Shown here: one piece after another, positions 1 through 7,624 of the stretch
Layout of the letters: each line of letters begins with the position of its first letter
Numbering within the stretch: the stretch's first letter is position 1
Assembly (NCBI GenBank): GCA_964589825.1
Contig: CAZPUS010000049.1
Coordinates: forward strand, 1 to 18,548
Source: CAZPUS01 sp964589825
GTDB lineage: Bacteria; Fibrobacterota; Chitinivibrionia; Chitinivibrionales; WJKA01
Direction of reading: 5' to 3'
DNA length: 18,548 nt
Notes under the pieces: generated by a model
Told to the model about the DNA's origin: nothing
The model's database searches: none
Seen by the model: the letters and a program-made list of their open reading frames with translations, nothing else
Made by a program: the position numbers and the translations under genes

Positions 1-55
1 GTAGCGCACTTGAATGGGGTTCAAGTGGTCGCTGGTTCGAATCCAGTCGCCCCGA
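1..55 (+). tRNA. tRNA-Pro (anticodon GGG), 3' part
   Basis: The window opens inside a tRNA gene. The anticodon stem CTTGA (9-13) pairs with TCAAG (21-25) around the 7-base loop ATGGGGT (14-20), giving anticodon GGG (proline) followed by G37, the usual base in proline tRNAs. A short variable loop (26-30) is followed by the T arm GCTGG-TTCGAAT-CCAGT (31-47), the 3' acceptor strand CGCCCCG (48-54) and discriminator A55. No CCA is encoded; a T-run follows directly. The 5' acceptor strand and most of the D arm lie upstream of the window. Confidence 0.95.
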
Positions 56-97
56 TTTTTCTTTACAGAAAAGGTATCACTCATACAGGTAGCCATC

Positions 98-613
98 ATG
101 AGCAATCGCATCATCCGCTTCTTTTCAAACGCCGGCGCAAGCATGCTCTATCTGGGCTATATACCGGGTATGCCCGGAACAATCGGATCGGCGGCAGCAA
201 CAGCGATTGTGTGGTACCTGCACGTGCGTATTCCCGCTTTTTTCACCGCATCTTCGCACTTCCCGGCTCAGTGGCTGCTTCTTTGCGCCGCTGCAGCGGC
301 CGCTCTGGGGCTTATCGCCGGAGCACTCGACGGAAAAACCGGAGAAGATCCCCCCTGTATAGTAATCGATGAATGTGCGGGACAGCTCGTGACGTTTTTT
401 ATGCTACCCATTACCTGGCGCACCCTGCTGCTGGGTTTTCTGCTGTTTCGTTTATTCGATATCGTGAAACCGTACCCGGTATGCCGCGCCGAAGAGATCG
501 AAGGGCCGGTCGGCATTCTTGCAGACGACCTCGTTGCAGGCGTACTTGCCAATATCTGCATCCACCTCATCATTATGGGCTACAGCGCCGTATCCGCACT
601 TCTCACTTCATAA
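98..613 (+). CDS. pgpA: Phosphatidylglycerophosphatase A (PgpA family)
   Basis: A 171-residue membrane protein of the PgpA family, which removes the phosphate from phosphatidylglycerophosphate to give phosphatidylglycerol at the inner membrane. Visible signatures are the N-terminal GYIPGMPGTIGS stretch (20-31), the acidic IVIDECAGQ motif (88-96), FRLFDIVKPYP (117-127) and GPVGILADDLVAG (136-148), whose acidic residues are those conserved in the family. Hydrophobic segments lie around 57-76, 97-118 and 145-168. The start at 98 was chosen because an upstream in-frame ATG at 14 lies inside the tRNA; the family N-terminus fits MSNRIIRFF. The Shine-Dalgarno is weak. pncC follows 19 bp downstream, so the two are probably co-transcribed, perhaps with the tRNA. 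Confidence 0.92.
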   Translation: MSNRIIRFFSNAGASMLYLGYIPGMPGTIGSAAATAIVWYLHVRIPAFFTASSHFPAQWLLLCAAAAAALGLIAGALDGKTGEDPPCIVIDECAGQLVTFFMLPITWRTLLLGFLLFRLFDIVKPYPVCRAEEIEGPVGILADDLVAGVLANICIHLIIMGYSAVSALLTS

Positions 614-632
614 TTTTTACCGGTTTTATCTC

Positions 633-1166
633 ATGATTCGTGAACCTCGCAGGGATAATCGCATCTATACCCAGGCGGATATCAGCGACATCACGTCGCG
701 TTTCAGTCAACGTATGTACGCGATTCAGTCCCGATGCTGCTGCGCGGAATCGTGTACCGCAGGGCTGCTCGCAGGTGCAATTACGTCTGTGCAGGGTGCA
801 TCATCGGTTTTCCGCGGCGGCATCATTGCCTACTCCAACGAAGTGAAAACCTCGCTGCTCGGGGTCGCCGCAGCCACTCTGGATGCACACGGTGCGGTCA
901 GTGAGCATACCGCCGGGGAGATGGCGCGGGGAGTACTTCGGCATATCCCCGCCGATATTTCTATCGCTATAACCGGTATCGCCGGCCCCGGAGGCGGCAG
1001 CAAAGAAAAACCGGTCGGACTCGTTTATATCGCGACCGCACATTGTAACAAAACAACAATCCGCGGTTTTCTTTTTGCCGGCGACCGCAATTGCGTGCGT
1101 ACTGCAGCGGTCTATCGGGCACTTTCCATGGCTGTGGAATGTATCGATGATAGTGGGTTGCAATGA
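633..1166 (+). CDS. pncC: CinA C-terminal domain / PncC-type nicotinamide-nucleotide amidase
   Basis: A 177-residue stand-alone CinA C-terminal domain protein. The family deamidates nicotinamide mononucleotide to nicotinate mononucleotide in the pyridine nucleotide cycle. Diagnostic motifs are all present: ESCTAG (39-44, containing the catalytic Ser region), RGGIIAYSNEVK (61-72, with the conserved Tyr and Lys), TGIAGPGGGSKEKPVG (114-129) and FAGDR (148-152). The length matches stand-alone PncC rather than full CinA, which has an additional N-terminal MoCF-like domain. The start at 633 was chosen because upstream in-frame codons lie within pgpA. An N-terminal extension of about 30 residues before the core is not conserved in the family as I know it. 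The gene ends convergently to the lipoprotein gene, 53 bp away, with no clear terminator. Confidence 0.9.
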   Translation: MIREPRRDNRIYTQADISDITSRFSQRMYAIQSRCCCAESCTAGLLAGAITSVQGASSVFRGGIIAYSNEVKTSLLGVAAATLDAHGAVSEHTAGEMARGVLRHIPADISIAITGIAGPGGGSKEKPVGLVYIATAHCNKTTIRGFLFAGDRNCVRTAAVYRALSMAVECIDDSGLQ

Positions 1167-1219
1167 TTACTGTGCATGACACACGGCATTTTCAGCCCCA
1201 CTTTACTATTCCATAGCTT

Positions 1220-1690
1220 CTATTTTTTGCGCGGAACCGATAACTGAATGCTGGTACCACCGTGCTGCACACCGGCCACATGGACCGTAACATTTCGCTC
1301 TTTTTGTGTAAAATTCAGTATACTCACTCCCTCCATCTGCAGCACTCCCTTTTCCTTCCAGCCCTGCTGCGCCATCTTTTTTCTGTATGCCGCGACAACG
1401 TCCGAGGAGGGTTTATCCGACTCAAGAGAGACGATAAACGCCTCATCCATTTTCATCGATGAAAGTATCGTGGACGGAGAAAAGACAAAAATATCGTCAG
1501 GGAAACCTTTCGGAAGATTTTTCAGTTCAAAATCGGCCTCAATATTATTGTTCTTTGCAGCCTGCTCGACCATCTTCTCAGCAATCTTCTCCGCACCCTT
1601 TTCACGTGCCGATTCACCGCACGATACGCACATGCCTGCACAGAGCAACGCCACGACATACAGCCCCTTGACAGAAACCGGATTTTCCAT
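1220..1690 (-). CDS. Small putative lipoprotein, unknown function
   Basis: A 156-residue protein with a hydrophobic signal (about residues 6-22) ending in CVSC, a plausible signal peptidase II site with lipidated Cys24. The first mature residues (SAREKGAEKIAEKMVEQAA) are Lys/Glu/Ala-rich and probably helical. The remainder has LPKGFPDDIFVFSPSTI and an alternating pattern ending in a beta-rich tail, suggesting a small alpha/beta domain. ATG at 1690 was chosen over the in-frame GTG two codons earlier because AAGGAG lies at the ideal distance (6 nt) upstream of it. I do not recognise a named family. It is convergent with pncC and divergent from the membrane protein gene at 2055. Coding is well supported; the role is unknown. 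Confidence 0.8.
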   Translation of the reverse strand: MENPVSVKGLYVVALLCAGMCVSCGESAREKGAEKIAEKMVEQAAKNNNIEADFELKNLPKGFPDDIFVFSPSTILSSMKMDEAFIVSLESDKPSSDVVAAYRKKMAQQGWKEKGVLQMEGVSILNFTQKERNVTVHVAGVQHGGTSIQLSVPRKK

Positions 1691-2054
1691 TATCACTCCT
1701 TGTGGTAGTATTTAGTGAAGCAGACACGTTATTGCCGGCTAAGAGATGGCTCTCATCGGCGATAGTGTCGTTTAATTACGCCGTTTTCGTTCTTCAGGTA
1801 TATCCCCGAAGCTTTTTTCAGTCCCTGCCCGTAACGATATCGCATCTGTCTGCGCGCAATCGCTCTGCCGTTAATAAGAAAAATAAGGGGTCCTCTTTTT
1901 ACGACTTCACGTATTCGACACTCTGAAAGTAGCCTCGTACGCGTATCCGTTTAAAATAGTAGAAATCGCAGAGCCAAATAGTATATTCTTTTTGAAAAAG
2001 CTGTTCTTGACACGGCTCTACTCAAATCATTCACTTTTTTCAGAGGAGGTAAAG
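1691..2054. other. Divergent intergenic region without a clear gene
   Basis: 364 bp between the divergently transcribed lipoprotein and membrane protein genes; both promoters should be here, but I see no consensus pair. TTGACA at about 2008 has no good -10 at 17 bp. On the minus strand a 65-codon frame (1756-1950) is open and reads as an Arg/Lys-rich peptide, but has no start codon with a ribosome site near its beginning, so I do not call it a gene; it could be a gene remnant. Confidence 0.5.
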
Positions 2055-2756
2055 ATGGCACAAGAGTATAATATGGAAATCGGTTCATTTCTTCGTTTCA
2101 GTATGGAAAATGCGAAACGTCACTGGCTCAAGTTTTTCGGGGTTATTCTGGGGGGCGTTTTTGCGCTTGGACTCATTTTAGTTCTGATCAGGTTGATTTT
2201 TACGCCGATTCATCCCGGATTTGCAAACACGGTAACCTTCCTTTCGTTCATTGTCTGCGCAATCGGGCTTAGCTTCGGGTTTCTTATCAATGTCATACGT
2301 TTATCTTCCAATCGCAGTTTTGACATTTCATCCTTTATACCCAGAGCCGGTATATTTTTCAATTTTCTTTTCGGTATGTTGTGTTACATGCTCATCGTGA
2401 GTATTGGTACCATGCTGTTCATTGTACCCGGCATTGTTCTGGGTCTGATGTTTTCACTTGTACCGTTTCTTATCGTTGACCGTAAAATGAATTTTATAGA
2501 AGCTTTCGGAGAAAGCGCCAGGTTGACAAAAGGGCATAAAATGGACATTTTTATCGGCAGCTTTATCACCAACATCGTGATCGGTTTAATCAGTATTTTT
2601 ATTATTACATTGTTTTTCACCATCCCGATGAGTGCCTTTTTATCGATATACCCTTATGTACAGCTCTCCGGCCTGGCGGATGCCCCTGTAGATCCGACAG
2701 ACGATTCAGCTCCTGCTGGAAACAAGCTTGATGAAGATAAACCGGCTACTGCATAA
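2055..2756 (+). CDS. Multi-pass membrane protein (DUF975/GDPD-membrane-domain-like)
   Basis: A 233-residue integral membrane protein. Hydrophobic segments lie at about 27-49, 58-82, 100-122, 124-142 and 164-192. The segment MLFIVPGIVLGLMFSLVPFL (120-139), followed by IVDRKMNFIEAFGESARLTKG, resembles the conserved 'PGI.l...ss...P.li.e....eAl..S..l.kG' pattern of the DUF975 / glycerophosphodiesterase-membrane-domain superfamily of poorly characterised bacterial membrane proteins. The C-terminal tail (about 208-233) is hydrophilic and acidic/Pro-rich and likely cytoplasmic. Start at 2055 is fixed by AGAGGAGGT with a 5-6 nt spacer; the in-frame ATG at 1992 lacks a site. The gene stands alone and is followed by repeat element copy 1. 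The function is not known for this superfamily. Confidence 0.8.
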   Translation: MAQEYNMEIGSFLRFSMENAKRHWLKFFGVILGGVFALGLILVLIRLIFTPIHPGFANTVTFLSFIVCAIGLSFGFLINVIRLSSNRSFDISSFIPRAGIFFNFLFGMLCYMLIVSIGTMLFIVPGIVLGLMFSLVPFLIVDRKMNFIEAFGESARLTKGHKMDIFIGSFITNIVIGLISIFIITLFFTIPMSAFLSIYPYVQLSGLADAPVDPTDDSAPAGNKLDEDKPATA

Positions 2757-2927
2757 GAGAACCGGTGACCCGTGAAGGCCATCTTCAAATCCACTATCTG
2801 ACAATCTTTTCCGCACGTAAAACCATGCCTTCAGAAGGGTGTATCTACACCGTTTTGAGGGCATTTTTTGTGGTCGAAAAACAGTGCATCCGCGATCTCC
2901 CCGGCGCATGCAGGAAGATGCCGAAAC

Positions 2928-3086
2928 CTGAATTGAGCGGATTTGTTCGCGAAATCTACTGCAATCCGCACTACTCATATGTTCTCGAAAAACATGAGAC
3001 ACCCAACAAGGTTGCCCTATTGCTTTAGGGAACACAATAGCAGCACGGCTCACAGCAGCTTCCATCAAAACAACCGCTCATTTCAG
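2928..3086 (-). repeat. 159-bp palindromic dispersed element, copy 1
   Basis: Read on the minus strand, two 77-nt arms (3086-3010 and 3004-2928) fold back around the loop TTGTT (3009-3005). By hand, 49 of 77 opposed positions are Watson-Crick pairs and 12 more are G.U in the minus-strand RNA, against 3 A.C. Ends are CTGAAATGAGCGG and its near-complement. It is about 80% identical over its whole length (128 of 159) to the copy at 10225-10383, which lies in the opposite orientation. It lies 171 bp past the 3' end of the membrane protein gene. It could be a MITE-like or ERIC-like repeat, or a structured RNA; no transposase is nearby. Confidence 0.88.
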
Positions 3087-3135
3087 AAAAAAGTATCGGA
3101 GAAATAAGAGGAGAGGGGGTATTTTTTCGCCCTAT

Positions 3136-3173
3136 AAAAAAAGGGTGGTAGTGACCGAAGTCACATACCACCC
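3136..3173 (-). terminator. Strong rho-independent terminator with UUCG loop
   Basis: On the minus strand, GGGTGGTA(T)GTGAC pairs with GTCACTACCACCC: 13 base pairs with one bulged base, closed by a C(UUCG)G tetraloop (loop 3156-3159) and followed directly by seven T (3142-3136). This is a textbook intrinsic terminator, yet no minus-strand protein gene ends here; the nearest gene to the right (3491-4546) is on the + strand. Confidence 0.75.
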
Positions 3174-3203
3174 CGGGCAAGGTACAGGTGGGCTTTGTTA
3201 TGT
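3136..3203 (-). ncRNA. Candidate ~68-nt small RNA or attenuated leader
   Basis: Inferred from a possible minus-strand promoter (3210-3238) and the orphan terminator at 3136-3173. The 5' part contains CCACC (3191-3187), which could pair with GGTGG of the terminator's ascending arm (3173-3165 region), so an alternative fold exists, as in attenuators. Readthrough would enter palindromic element copy 1 in the strand whose RNA folds best. There is no match to an RNA family that I recognise. The promoter is weak, so the call is tentative. Confidence 0.35.
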
Positions 3204-3304
3204 CTTTATAATATACAACATGTCATACGCAAATGCAAGGGAAAAAATCGACCGATAATCATGCCCCACCTTTTTTTTCACAGGTGTGCCATACGCACAT
3301 GCAA
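3184..3304. repeat. Two-block short direct repeat
   Basis: Block A, ACAGGTG(G/T)GC, occurs at 3184-3193 and 3280-3289. Block B, CATACGCA(A/C)ATGCAA, occurs at 3224-3238 and 3290-3304. The blocks are in the same order, but are separated by 30 bp in the first unit and adjacent in the second, as if one unit had lost or gained the intervening segment that carries the possible -10 box. Confidence 0.55.
3210..3238 (-). promoter_or_regulatory. Possible minus-strand sigma70 promoter
   Basis: On the minus strand TTGCAT (3238-3233), 17 bp, TATATT (3215-3210). The -10 is good (5 of 6), the -35 poor (3 of 6). It lies just upstream of the orphan terminator. Confidence 0.35.
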
Positions 3305-3490
3305 AAGCGCACCCACTATTTTTTTATATGAACGAATCATTTGTGAATAAAATCTTCTGCACACGGTCGAGGCTGCCTGCAAACAGGTTATACCGAACCA
3401 ATTGGAACAGCAAATAACCAAATCCCGTACGCAGGGCGTATACGAGTCGATGTCATATCATTTCGCATATACAGTATATGGAGCACGACG

Positions 3491-4546
3491 ATGCAACCAC
3501 CCGTTTTCGTCAAGAAAATTCAGCATCTGATAGAGAGGTATAAACCCTATATCTCGGCGCTTTTTTTTCTGGGAGGATTCACCTGGGACAATCTCACACT
3601 CCAGCGCATCGACAAAACCGGGGACATGGTGATATTTGGCCTCTTCGTGCTCGGTGCCGGTGTGGCCATCACTCTGATAGGCAGCAGACTTCGCTTTCCT
3701 TTGTCACAGTTTCTTCCCTGGGTGGTACAGTGGTTTTTCGGCGGATTGTTCAGCGCCTTTTTTGTCTATTATGTCAAAAGCGCTTCCTCGCTGCCCACAC
3801 TCGTGTTTATCGGACTGATCATTACCGTTCTTGTGGGTAATGAATTTCTTGAAAAAAAATACGGCGACATCACCCTCTCTTCATTATTATATGCGCTGGC
3901 ATCGTTTATGTACCTCAATGCGTTTATTCCGGTACTTGTCCTGCATATGAATATGTGGACGTTTTTCGCCGCACTGACACTCTCCGGGTTGTGTATCGCC
4001 GCAATACGAAAATTCAGCAGAAATACGAGTGTAAAACTGTGGCCGCCGGCTCTGCTCTATCTGCTTCTGACCCTGTTCTACTTTACAAATGTCATTCCCC
4101 CGGTTCCACTGGCAAAAAAGGATATGGGAATCTACCGCCAGATCCACACAGAAAACAATCGCTATATATGTACCTACGAAAAACCGCCCTGGCATCACTT
4201 CTGGCGTGTCGGGGAAAAATCGTATGCCTGGCTGCCCGGGGATACGGTTTTCTGCTACAGCTCGATTTTTGCCCCAGCAAAACTGAGGAAAAAAATCGCA
4301 CATCAGTGGTATTACCGTGATCCCCGGGAAAAACGCTACCTGCCGCGAGACCGAATCGCCTATTCGATACAGGGCGGCCGCGAAGACGGATACCGTGGCT
4401 ATACCTATAAAACCAATATTCAACCCGGTAAATGGAAAGTCGAACTCCAGACACAGGAGGGCAAAACACTCGGTACAATCCATTTCCACGTGCATCGCCG
4501 GGACAGCGACTCCTCTCTGCGCACATTTGCGACAAAGGCTTTCTGA
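3491..4546 (+). CDS. DUF2914-type membrane protein
   Basis: A 351-residue protein with an N-terminal multi-spanning half (hydrophobic segments at about 19-32, 46-65, 75-95, 102-117, 130-152, 154-172 and 184-203) and a soluble C-terminal half (about 210-335). The latter has the pattern of DUF2914: DTVFCYSSIFAP, then a basic HQWYYRD followed by TNIQPGKWKVELQTQEGKTLG and FHV near the end. The C-terminal half is probably a periplasmic beta-rich domain. Start ATG at 3491 has only a weak GAGCACG site. The function of the family is unknown. It is convergent with the DUF4389 gene, 160 bp away, with no clear terminator between. Confidence 0.82.
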   Translation: MQPPVFVKKIQHLIERYKPYISALFFLGGFTWDNLTLQRIDKTGDMVIFGLFVLGAGVAITLIGSRLRFPLSQFLPWVVQWFFGGLFSAFFVYYVKSASSLPTLVFIGLIITVLVGNEFLEKKYGDITLSSLLYALASFMYLNAFIPVLVLHMNMWTFFAALTLSGLCIAAIRKFSRNTSVKLWPPALLYLLLTLFYFTNVIPPVPLAKKDMGIYRQIHTENNRYICTYEKPPWHHFWRVGEKSYAWLPGDTVFCYSSIFAPAKLRKKIAHQWYYRDPREKRYLPRDRIAYSIQGGREDGYRGYTYKTNIQPGKWKVELQTQEGKTLGTIHFHVHRRDSDSSLRTFATKAF

Positions 4547-4706
4547 GTCTGCCGGTCGTTCTCCGTGCACATGCGCTTTTTGCATAAGGAAAGCCTGCAC
4601 ATCGACAGGGACAAATAAGCCGGAACAAAACAGATAAACCTGTAATCCCGCCGGGGAAGCGCCACGTCGGTTTAGCCGTGTGTCCCGCAATCCCCGTAGT
4701 TCTGCA

Positions 4707-5339
4707 TTATTCCTTTAATGAAAAGGGCGGATACCGGTCGGTTGTCAGCAAAAAGGCGTAGGCACTCACCCTGAATCCCCAGCGCATTACCCCGACAACG
4801 AATTCGAACATCGATCTCGGATAGGAGCCGGTGATTAAAATCGCGACCCATGCAATGAGTGTGCACACCACTACTGCTACCGCAAGAAAAGACAATACAA
4901 CCAGGTGCGGTATTGCAAGAAACCACTTGACAAGCGGCATCACCCGGTGAAGTTCTTTTTTAACATCGGGATACGGAAGCTCCACATGCACCTGCTGTTC
5001 ATTGTCGGTGGAGGGATATTCATGGCGCAGCAGCAGCAGATAGGAAAAAACCCGCATCCCGAATCTGCTCAACTGCGCATTCCAGTCAAACCACCATTTC
5101 GGGTATTTATGCCTGAAAAGAATCATAAGCAGTGGCGGCAAAAAAAGCATGCCGCCGCCATAGCACACGCACGAGGTCTCTTTGGCGGATTCCGCGGGGA
5201 CATGCCCGCCAAGAAGCAGCACAAAAACAACCATGACCGGAAAAACCGTTACAATACGGAAAAACGTCGTCAACCTGTCCGCACGTTCGGGATACTCGAT
5301 ACGCACATTGACCGGGTACTGCGTTGTCTGGTGCTGCAC
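4707..5339 (-). CDS. DUF4389-type membrane protein
   Basis: A 210-residue membrane protein starting at GTG. It begins with QYPVNVRIEYPERADRLTTF, the typical start of DUF4389 proteins, and ends with ITGSYPRSMFEF...RVSAYAFLLTTDRYPPFSL, also characteristic: family members repeat the pattern '(Y)P....(F).v.v.RW..RV.aY.....d.YPPF'. A related internal copy is RFGMRVFSYLLLLRHEYPS (92-110). Hydrophobic segments: 25-44, 61-75, 140-170. The GTG start is set by a perfect AAAGGAGG (5353-5346) six bases upstream. It is the last of three consecutive minus-strand genes with the nuclease and propeller genes, 85 bp after the former. Role unknown. Confidence 0.85.
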   Translation of the reverse strand: MQHQTTQYPVNVRIEYPERADRLTTFFRIVTVFPVMVVFVLLLGGHVPAESAKETSCVCYGGGMLFLPPLLMILFRHKYPKWWFDWNAQLSRFGMRVFSYLLLLRHEYPSTDNEQQVHVELPYPDVKKELHRVMPLVKWFLAIPHLVVLSFLAVAVVVCTLIAWVAILITGSYPRSMFEFVVGVMRWGFRVSAYAFLLTTDRYPPFSLKE

Positions 5340-5345
5340 ACACGG

Positions 5346-5361
5346 CCTCCTTTAAAAAAGG
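5346..5361 (-). promoter_or_regulatory. Hairpin overlapping the ribosome binding site
   Basis: On the minus strand CCTTT (5361-5357), TTT, AAAGG (5353-5349) forms a small hairpin that includes half of the AAAGGAGG Shine-Dalgarno of the DUF4389 gene. A near-identical arrangement precedes the gene starting at 7617. It is a weak 5-bp stem and any effect is inference. Confidence 0.35.
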
Positions 5362-5424
5362 TGGGATGAGATACTAAAAGCAATTAATTGTGCAAACACA
5401 TATCCGCGCTGTAAATCGCATATG

Positions 5425-6078
5425 CTACGGCAGCTGCTCACACGCGTTTCCGTCCTTATTGCGGTCGAGGTTGAACGGATCGTTGTGCGGATCATGCGTC
5501 TTGAAAAACTGCTGCGCTTGCTTCTGTGTCGCAAAATCGGAACAGTCTATCGTATCCCGGGGACCAAAGGATTCGTTGTTGCTCGCCTCATCTGTCTGCG
5601 ACGATGCACTATGACGAAAATCCCACGGCGCCACACGATCCCGTTGTGCCCACAGGCCTCGTTTCTGCTGCCGGGCAAACTGCTGCAGGGAATCAAGCCT
5701 TGCACACACGGGCTGTTGCCTGCAGTATCTGTCATACACCCATGCACAACCGGCGCGCACAAGCGTTGCACTTAAAAGTGAATCGCCGATCCATACAATG
5801 GCGACGCTGCGGCCGTAATAGTCGATATCAACCGTTTTACCCCGAATGCGTTTACCGTATATTCTCTTTTTGACAAACTGCGTTGCCTCTTTCCCGTAGC
5901 GCTGGTTCCATTCAGGTGTATCCACTCCATAAAGCCGCACCGTGATAAGTCCCATATCGGTCACCACTTCGTACGTATCACCGTCTTTAACGCGATGTAC
6001 CTCTCCGCGCCATGCACACGCGCCTGCTGTGAATAAAAGCACACAACAACAGAGTGTATGTAGCGACGTCACTTTCAT
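5425..6078 (-). CDS. Secreted thermonuclease-like protein with excalibur domain
   Basis: A 217-residue exported nuclease. An N-terminal hydrophobic signal (about 5-20) is followed by a staphylococcal nuclease-like (TNase) fold: RVKDGDTYEV (29-38, calcium-binding Asp residues), VRLYGVDTPE (47-56, Arg48/Asp53/Glu56 matching Arg35/Asp40/Glu43 of staphylococcal nuclease), YGKEA (61-65) and YYGRSVA (87-93, Arg90 matching Arg87). All key catalytic residues are present, so it should be active on DNA or RNA. The C-terminus (about 178-214) is an excalibur domain: DCSDFATQKQAQQFF then DRNKDGNACE (205-214), an EF-hand-like calcium loop. The signal ends in AGAC, so a lipoprotein is possible but the lipobox is poor. 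It lies 72 bp downstream of the propeller gene on the same strand. Confidence 0.92.
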   Translation of the reverse strand: MKVTSLHTLCCCVLLFTAGACAWRGEVHRVKDGDTYEVVTDMGLITVRLYGVDTPEWNQRYGKEATQFVKKRIYGKRIRGKTVDIDYYGRSVAIVWIGDSLLSATLVRAGCAWVYDRYCRQQPVCARLDSLQQFARQQKRGLWAQRDRVAPWDFRHSASSQTDEASNNESFGPRDTIDCSDFATQKQAQQFFKTHDPHNDPFNLDRNKDGNACEQLP

Positions 6079-6150
6079 ATGCTCCCATATACGCTACCGA
6101 ATTGCGGCATCCCGATCGCTCGATTCGATGGGTACGACTTCATAAAGAAT

Positions 6151-7617
6151 TTACCGATGTGCGGGCACCTTTACCGTCTGTACGGTGCCACTCTCTTCCC
6201 ATTGCAAAAAGTAAACATTTTTTCCGGCGTCAAGATAGCGCTGCAGATCGATCTGCGTGGTACTGCAGACACTGCGCGAAAACAGCCTTCTGCCGCGGAT
6301 ATCGAACAGGCGAATAACTACAGGTGCTGTCGCGCAGGTAACGATCGTGATTTTTTTTGCTGCTATGTCGATCCTGGGCCGTACACCGGCACGGGGAGGG
6401 ACCTCTTTATCGGCAGCGACCCCTTCGTATCGGTAGGTCGCAGCTATCTCCGCGTGGCGTGACGGCATGGTAACCAATGTGGTACACTCGTCAACCCCCA
6501 CGACACACGCGGTATCCCCCGTCCAGCGATCGAACACCTTTAGTATGGGCGGCTCATAGGCCTCCACGGACACCCTTGTTCCCGCGGCATAATCACCGCT
6601 GCCGTTGCCACTGTTTACCGTAAGCGTATAGGCGGAGCCCTGAAAATAGCGGTATGCCACGATCCCCGTACCGCTGTGCGCACCAAATACCGTGTAATCC
6701 TGTCCTATTGCCACTGCCTCGCAATAGAGAATTGTGAGTGTATGCGCCGTATTAATAAAGCTGCTGCCGTCGTACGTATATGCTCTGATCCCGTCACTTC
6801 CGTTGGCACAAAATATTGTACCGTCGGGCGATACAGCGAGATCGAGTGCATCCCCGCCGTCATCCCTGTGCGCCCTAAGGGTAAAGGTGCTATCCTCATA
6901 CGAATAGGCTCTGAGGCCGTTACCACCATTTGCCACAAAAACCGTTCCGTCAGGTCCTATCTCAAGGCAATAGGCATAGCCGCCGACCGCATCGTCTATC
7001 GTTCCCGCGCTGACAAATGTCGAATCATTGCGGACATACGCCCTCAGACCCTCAACCCCGATACCGGCGAATATCGTTGAATCATCCCTTACCGCCACAC
7101 TGGTGGTGTACTGACCACCCTTTTTATGTGCAATGAGACTCAATTGCGCTCCGTCGTATGAAAATGCATTCAATCCGTCAGCATAATTTGCCAGATAGAG
7201 AAGACTGTCTGGTCCTACTGCAACATCAAGAGCAAAATCCATTACGCTCGAGACCTGACTCCTAATCTTATCGATCAGGACAAAACCGGTGTCCGAAGGC
7301 TGCAATGCCCAGAGTCCCTTATCGTAATTTGCACTGAATACCGTGTTACCCAAACCGTATGCCACAGTCATTACGCGCACACCCGTTTCATCGATTGACG
7401 CGGTATGCTCAAACACCCCCTCACTGTAGCTGAATCCGCTCAATCCGCTGTTATAGGCCCCCAGAAAAACCATCCCGTCGGGGCCCACCGCGATATCGGC
7501 TGCATTCGAATGGGCTGCCCTGCCATGCATCGAAAACCCATAGGGCAACGCATGGACCGAAGTCACAAGCCATAGGAAAAGTATACATGCAACAGCACCG
7601 ATTTTTCGTATCTCCAT
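6151..7617 (-). CDS. Secreted seven-repeat beta-propeller protein with C-terminal sorting-type domain
   Basis: A 488-residue exported protein. Signal peptide about 1-23 (ends VHALP). Seven repeats of about 42-47 residues begin near 41, 84, 131, 173, 217, 259 and 301, each with the pattern 'd.AvgpDgtvf.an...GLrAy.y....f', which predicts a seven-bladed propeller. Residues about 330-397 (YTLTVNSGNGSGDYAAGTRV...RWTGD...MPSRHAEIAATY) match a divergent InlB B-repeat/Flg_new-type domain. Residues about 415-486 contain PVVIRLFDIRGRRLFS and LDAGKNVYFLQW, the look of C-terminal secretion/sorting domains common in Fibrobacterota and Bacteroidota exoproteins. Start ATG at 7617 has AAAGG eight bases upstream. 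It is probably a surface or secreted protein; its ligand is unknown. Confidence 0.85.
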   Translation of the reverse strand: MEIRKIGAVACILFLWLVTSVHALPYGFSMHGRAAHSNAADIAVGPDGMVFLGAYNSGLSGFSYSEGVFEHTASIDETGVRVMTVAYGLGNTVFSANYDKGLWALQPSDTGFVLIDKIRSQVSSVMDFALDVAVGPDSLLYLANYADGLNAFSYDGAQLSLIAHKKGGQYTTSVAVRDDSTIFAGIGVEGLRAYVRNDSTFVSAGTIDDAVGGYAYCLEIGPDGTVFVANGGNGLRAYSYEDSTFTLRAHRDDGGDALDLAVSPDGTIFCANGSDGIRAYTYDGSSFINTAHTLTILYCEAVAIGQDYTVFGAHSGTGIVAYRYFQGSAYTLTVNSGNGSGDYAAGTRVSVEAYEPPILKVFDRWTGDTACVVGVDECTTLVTMPSRHAEIAATYRYEGVAADKEVPPRAGVRPRIDIAAKKITIVTCATAPVVIRLFDIRGRRLFSRSVCSTTQIDLQRYLDAGKNVYFLQWEESGTVQTVKVPAHR

Positions 7618-7624
7618 TTATTCA

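Larger units (their letters stand above)
2757..3490. other. Repeat- and hairpin-rich intergenic region
   Basis: A 734-bp stretch with no convincing protein gene. It contains palindromic element copy 1 (2928-3086), a minus-strand terminator (3136-3173), a possible minus-strand promoter and short RNA (3136-3238) and a two-block direct repeat (3184-3304). An 87-codon + strand frame (2765-3028) has no ribosome site and its C-terminal third is simply the repeat element read through, so it is not called. I see nothing recognisable in 3308-3490 apart from the presumed promoter region of the gene at 3491. Confidence 0.6.

Noticed and set aside
1756..1950. 65-codon Arg/Lys-rich open frame on the minus strand
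   Set aside because: No usable start codon or Shine-Dalgarno; described only as possible remnant in the intergenic entry.
2765..3028. 87-codon + strand ORF
   Set aside because: No ribosome site; much of it is the repeat element read through. The 120-codon minus ORF opposite is also explained this way.
3010..3086. Short Cys-rich peptide (MSGCFDGSCCEPCC...) readable in palindromic copy 1, with a similar one in copy 2
   Set aside because: No ribosome site, copy 2 lacks ATG, and the arm-to-arm pairing conservation explains the sequence better than coding.
3887..4690. 267-codon minus ORF
   Set aside because: Shadow of the DUF2914 gene on the opposite strand; no domain or ribosome site.
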